Under the pieces are notes generated by a model, which was not told the origin of the DNA, searched no databases, and was given only the letters and a program-made list of their open reading frames with translations. Made by a program: the position numbers and the translations under genes. Below are positions 61,761 to 64,000 of a DNA stretch of 64,000 nt, piece by piece (position 1 is the first letter of the stretch; every line of letters begins with the position of its first letter). This DNA is from Membranipora membranacea (Eukaryota; Bryozoa; Gymnolaemata; Cheilostomatida; Membraniporidae): assembly GCA_914767715.1 (NCBI GenBank), contig OU612073.1:15438001-15502000 (forward strand), read 5' to 3'.

Positions 61761-63754
61761 TCCGGCTCCAACAGCCAATCTACGTTGCAATTTGGGTTTT
61801 GCATGTAAAGCACTTAATTTTTTTCTCAAGTGGTCAAGTGTGTTTTATGAGAAGTTGTGATGTGGACACCTATAAATAAAGTTGAATAGCAGCCTATGTT
61901 ATGGCTATTGTTATGTTGGCTCATTACACTTGGGATAATAGGGTTTTATTACAACATTCAGTTTCAAGTTCAATCTTGATAACATTATTTAGGCAACCTC
62001 GTAAAAACCATAAATCATCAACGTCAAAATCGACCAATAAGAGCCCGTAAATTTTGAATCAGATGATTTGAAATCATTGGAACTGGGTGATTTTGATTTA
62101 TTTTCACCACTCTCCGATGTAGTCTATGCACTTTGTAGGATTTGTTCAAATTTTAACTCATGTTAACGTCATATGGCCTAAGAGTCCAATAATATAACCT
62201 TGTATAACATTGACCTTTTGTTGATGTCATGAATGACTGCCCTCATCCAAAATGAAAGGAATCTGGCTGAGATTCTTCTTTCCTACTTGGCTGCTCATGG
62301 GAATTTCCCAAACATGAGCCCACTTTTTTCAGAGTCTAACTGGAAAACTCTCTTACTTCCAGCTACCTGATTCTGTCTGGTCAGAATGGGTCGATGGACC
62401 TTGTTCTGTGTCATGTGGACCACCGGAGGGAACTCTAACAAGAGTCAGATCATGCAGCACATTCGGTGGACCATCTTGTGTCGGCAGTGCAACAAAAGTC
62501 ATATCATGCCTGCCCTCAACGGTACCTAAATAACTATTTCCCTCTTTTTACCTTCTATCCACCGCTTGTGTTTTTCGGCACTTCATCTAGTACGTACTAC
62601 CTTTATGATATCGTCAGCAAAAATGAATCGAGTTTATAATAACAATTATTGAAATAAAACATACCTTATTATCGCTTTTCGGGTCTATTCTAACACACAA
62701 CTTACCATGTAAGTTACTATGTTATATGATTGTTTATATATTTTACAGTGTGGACCTGTTTCTCCCTGGTCAGAATGGGTCAACGTACCTGAATCTGTCT
62801 GGTCAACATGGGTCGACGGTCCTTGTTCTGTGTCATGTGGACCACCGCAGGGAACTCTAACAAGAGTCAGATCATGCAGCACATTCGGTGGACTACCTTG
62901 TGTCGGGAGTGCAACAAAAGTCATATCATGCCTGTCCTCAACGGTACCTAAATAACTATTTCCCTCTTTACCTTCTATCCACCGCTTGTCGTAATGTTTT
63001 TCGGCACTTCATCCAGTACGTACTACCTTTATAATATCGTCAGCAAAAATGAAATGAGTTTATAATAACAATTATTGAAATAAAACATACCTTATTATCG
63101 CTTTTCGGGTCTATTCTAACACACAACTTACCATGTAAGTTACTATGTTATATGATTGTTTATGTATTTTACAGTGTGGTCCTGTTTCTCCCTGGTCAGA
63201 ATGGGTCAACGTCCCTGAATCTATCTGGTCAACATGGGTCGACGGTCCTTGTTCTGTGTCATGTGGACCACCGCAGGGAACTCTAACAAGAGTCAGATCA
63301 TGCAGCACATTCGGTGGACTACCTTGTGTCGGGAGTACGACAAAAGTCATATCATGCCTGCCCTTTGCGGTACCTAAATATCTAGTTCCCTCTTAACCTT
63401 CTTTTCAATGCTTGTGGTAATGTACTTTATTGAGCACTTCCTAAAATGATGACATGGTATTGGAGTCATGCTGCTCTGCGTGTTGTGCAAGCACAGGTAG
63501 CAAGAAGCTAGGGTAAAAATCTAGACATGAGAGTGAGAATATTGCACTTAACACAATGGTGTACACTAGCTTCGCTACCCCAGTTCAACTTCTATTACTT
63601 TTAGTGTGATGCACCATCACTGCAAGAGCGGCTTGCTAAATGCTTCTCAACAAAAGGAGAATGTGTGGGAACATGTGGTTTGGGCACCAGAGAGATCTTG
63701 ACTTTATGTGGCGATGAACTCAAGGTTGATACCGAACAATGTGATCTCAAAAAG
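58646..63754 (+). CDS. Secreted TSR protein 2 (3' end beyond the window)
   Basis: Exon 1 58646-58670 and exon 2 61700-61804 encode a signal peptide (MTANLIIQG then FLMFLIFTRAVSTT) and a short W/P-rich stretch. TSR exons follow: 62363-62521, 62749-62943, 63175-63369 and a divergent one 63605-63754. Each of the first three has WSEW or WSTW, GPCSVSCG, TLTRVRSC and two further Cys, so all are intact. The exons at 62749 and 63175 carry an extra WSEW segment. Exon 2 ends in phase 1 but the first TSR exon needs phase 0, so either the donor at 61805 is wrong or an exon in 61805-62362 is missing. The Cys-rich exons of the first gene have no counterpart here. TSRs mediate extracellular adhesion; the ligand is unknown. 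Confidence 0.65.
59461..60503. mobile_element. 1.04-kb foldback element
   Basis: The ends CCGGTGGCAGC and the complement of CCAGTGGCAGCC match, and inverted similarity continues inward through AGGGTTTGACAGTTGTTTC, CCTTACACT(T/A)AGTTGCA and GACCATCATTAAA to near the centre. It is absent from the same place in the other duplicate (about 50065), which confirms insertion. No open frame of note. Confidence 0.75.
61914..62115 (-). repeat. Dispersed repeat, copy 2 (inverted)
   Basis: Reverse-complement match of 3853-4053. It lies in the interval of TSR gene 2 where the Cys-rich exons would be expected. Confidence 0.7.
62749..63600 (+). repeat. Tandem 426-bp exon-plus-intron duplication
   Basis: The block starting at 62749 recurs at 63175 with few changes in both exon and intron, so a TSR exon was duplicated recently. 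The block at 62363-62748 is an older, shorter relative. Confidence 0.9.
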
Positions 63755-64000
63755 GTACATTACGATATTTACATTATTAGTTTCTACTGGTTTGTATCTG
63801 CTCAAGTTTTTCACTAACTTGGCAAACACCCTAGTCTAACTTGACAAACTTGAGTTAGGTTATAATGACTTGAAAGACATATTCTTTCATTGTGGGAGAC
63901 AAACACCTGCACAGATTTTTATAAACTTTCTGAGATTTGAGTGTCATATTCACATTTAGCCTTACCATCAATATAAAGCATTGTTCCCAATAGTTGCCCT

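Overview
This window looks like nuclear DNA of an invertebrate animal. It is AT-rich. Its genes are split into short exons (mostly 80-300 bp) by GT-AG introns of about 100 bp to 3 kb. It contains animal protein families (C2H2 zinc fingers, ZNFX1, thrombospondin type 1 repeats) and many non-LTR retrotransposon pieces and small DNA transposons. The species cannot be named from sequence alone. I saw no bacterial, organellar or viral genes. Exon joins were worked out by hand from splice sites and reading-frame phase and have no transcript support.

Layout: (1) 89-1544, last two exons of a C2H2 zinc-finger gene, then a 269-bp MITE. (2) 2462-11919, two related genes in tandem. The downstream one is complete: 728 aa ending in a trypsin-like domain with an apparent His-Asp-Ser triad. 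The upstream one is fragmentary. (3) 12.2-20.7 kb, gene-poor and transposon-rich: a LINE relic on the minus strand, a 2.2-kb TG...CA inverted-repeat element with a 5-bp target duplication, a second LINE tail and a 10-bp minisatellite. (4) 20722-38638, a complete ZNFX1 gene: 33 exons including one inferred 23-nt microexon, 1840 codons. It has an N-terminal RG-rich segment, an SF1 helicase core, an NFX1-type zinc-finger array and an unusual C-terminal tail with a YxxxxL-phi motif. (5) 41589-48171, a nine-exon gene for a 527-aa single-pass membrane protein of no family I recognise. Its ectodomain is three copies of an eight-cysteine module. A 1.37-kb foldback element lies in one intron. (6) 49316 to the end, two secreted thrombospondin-repeat (TSR) genes made by a tandem duplication of about 3 kb that included the first exons. 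In the first gene three TSR exons each carry one in-frame TGA, each time where a conserved TSR cysteine should be. The second gene has intact, recently duplicated TSR exons and runs off the window.

The genes are not an operon. ZNFX1 is an RNA helicase linked in other animals to small-RNA inheritance and antiviral sensing. The trypsin-like pair, the 8-Cys receptor and the TSR proteins look lineage-specific and could serve defence or cell-surface recognition, but that is inference. The best leads for something undescribed are the TGA-for-Cys pattern, the 8-Cys receptor module and the protease-like pair.
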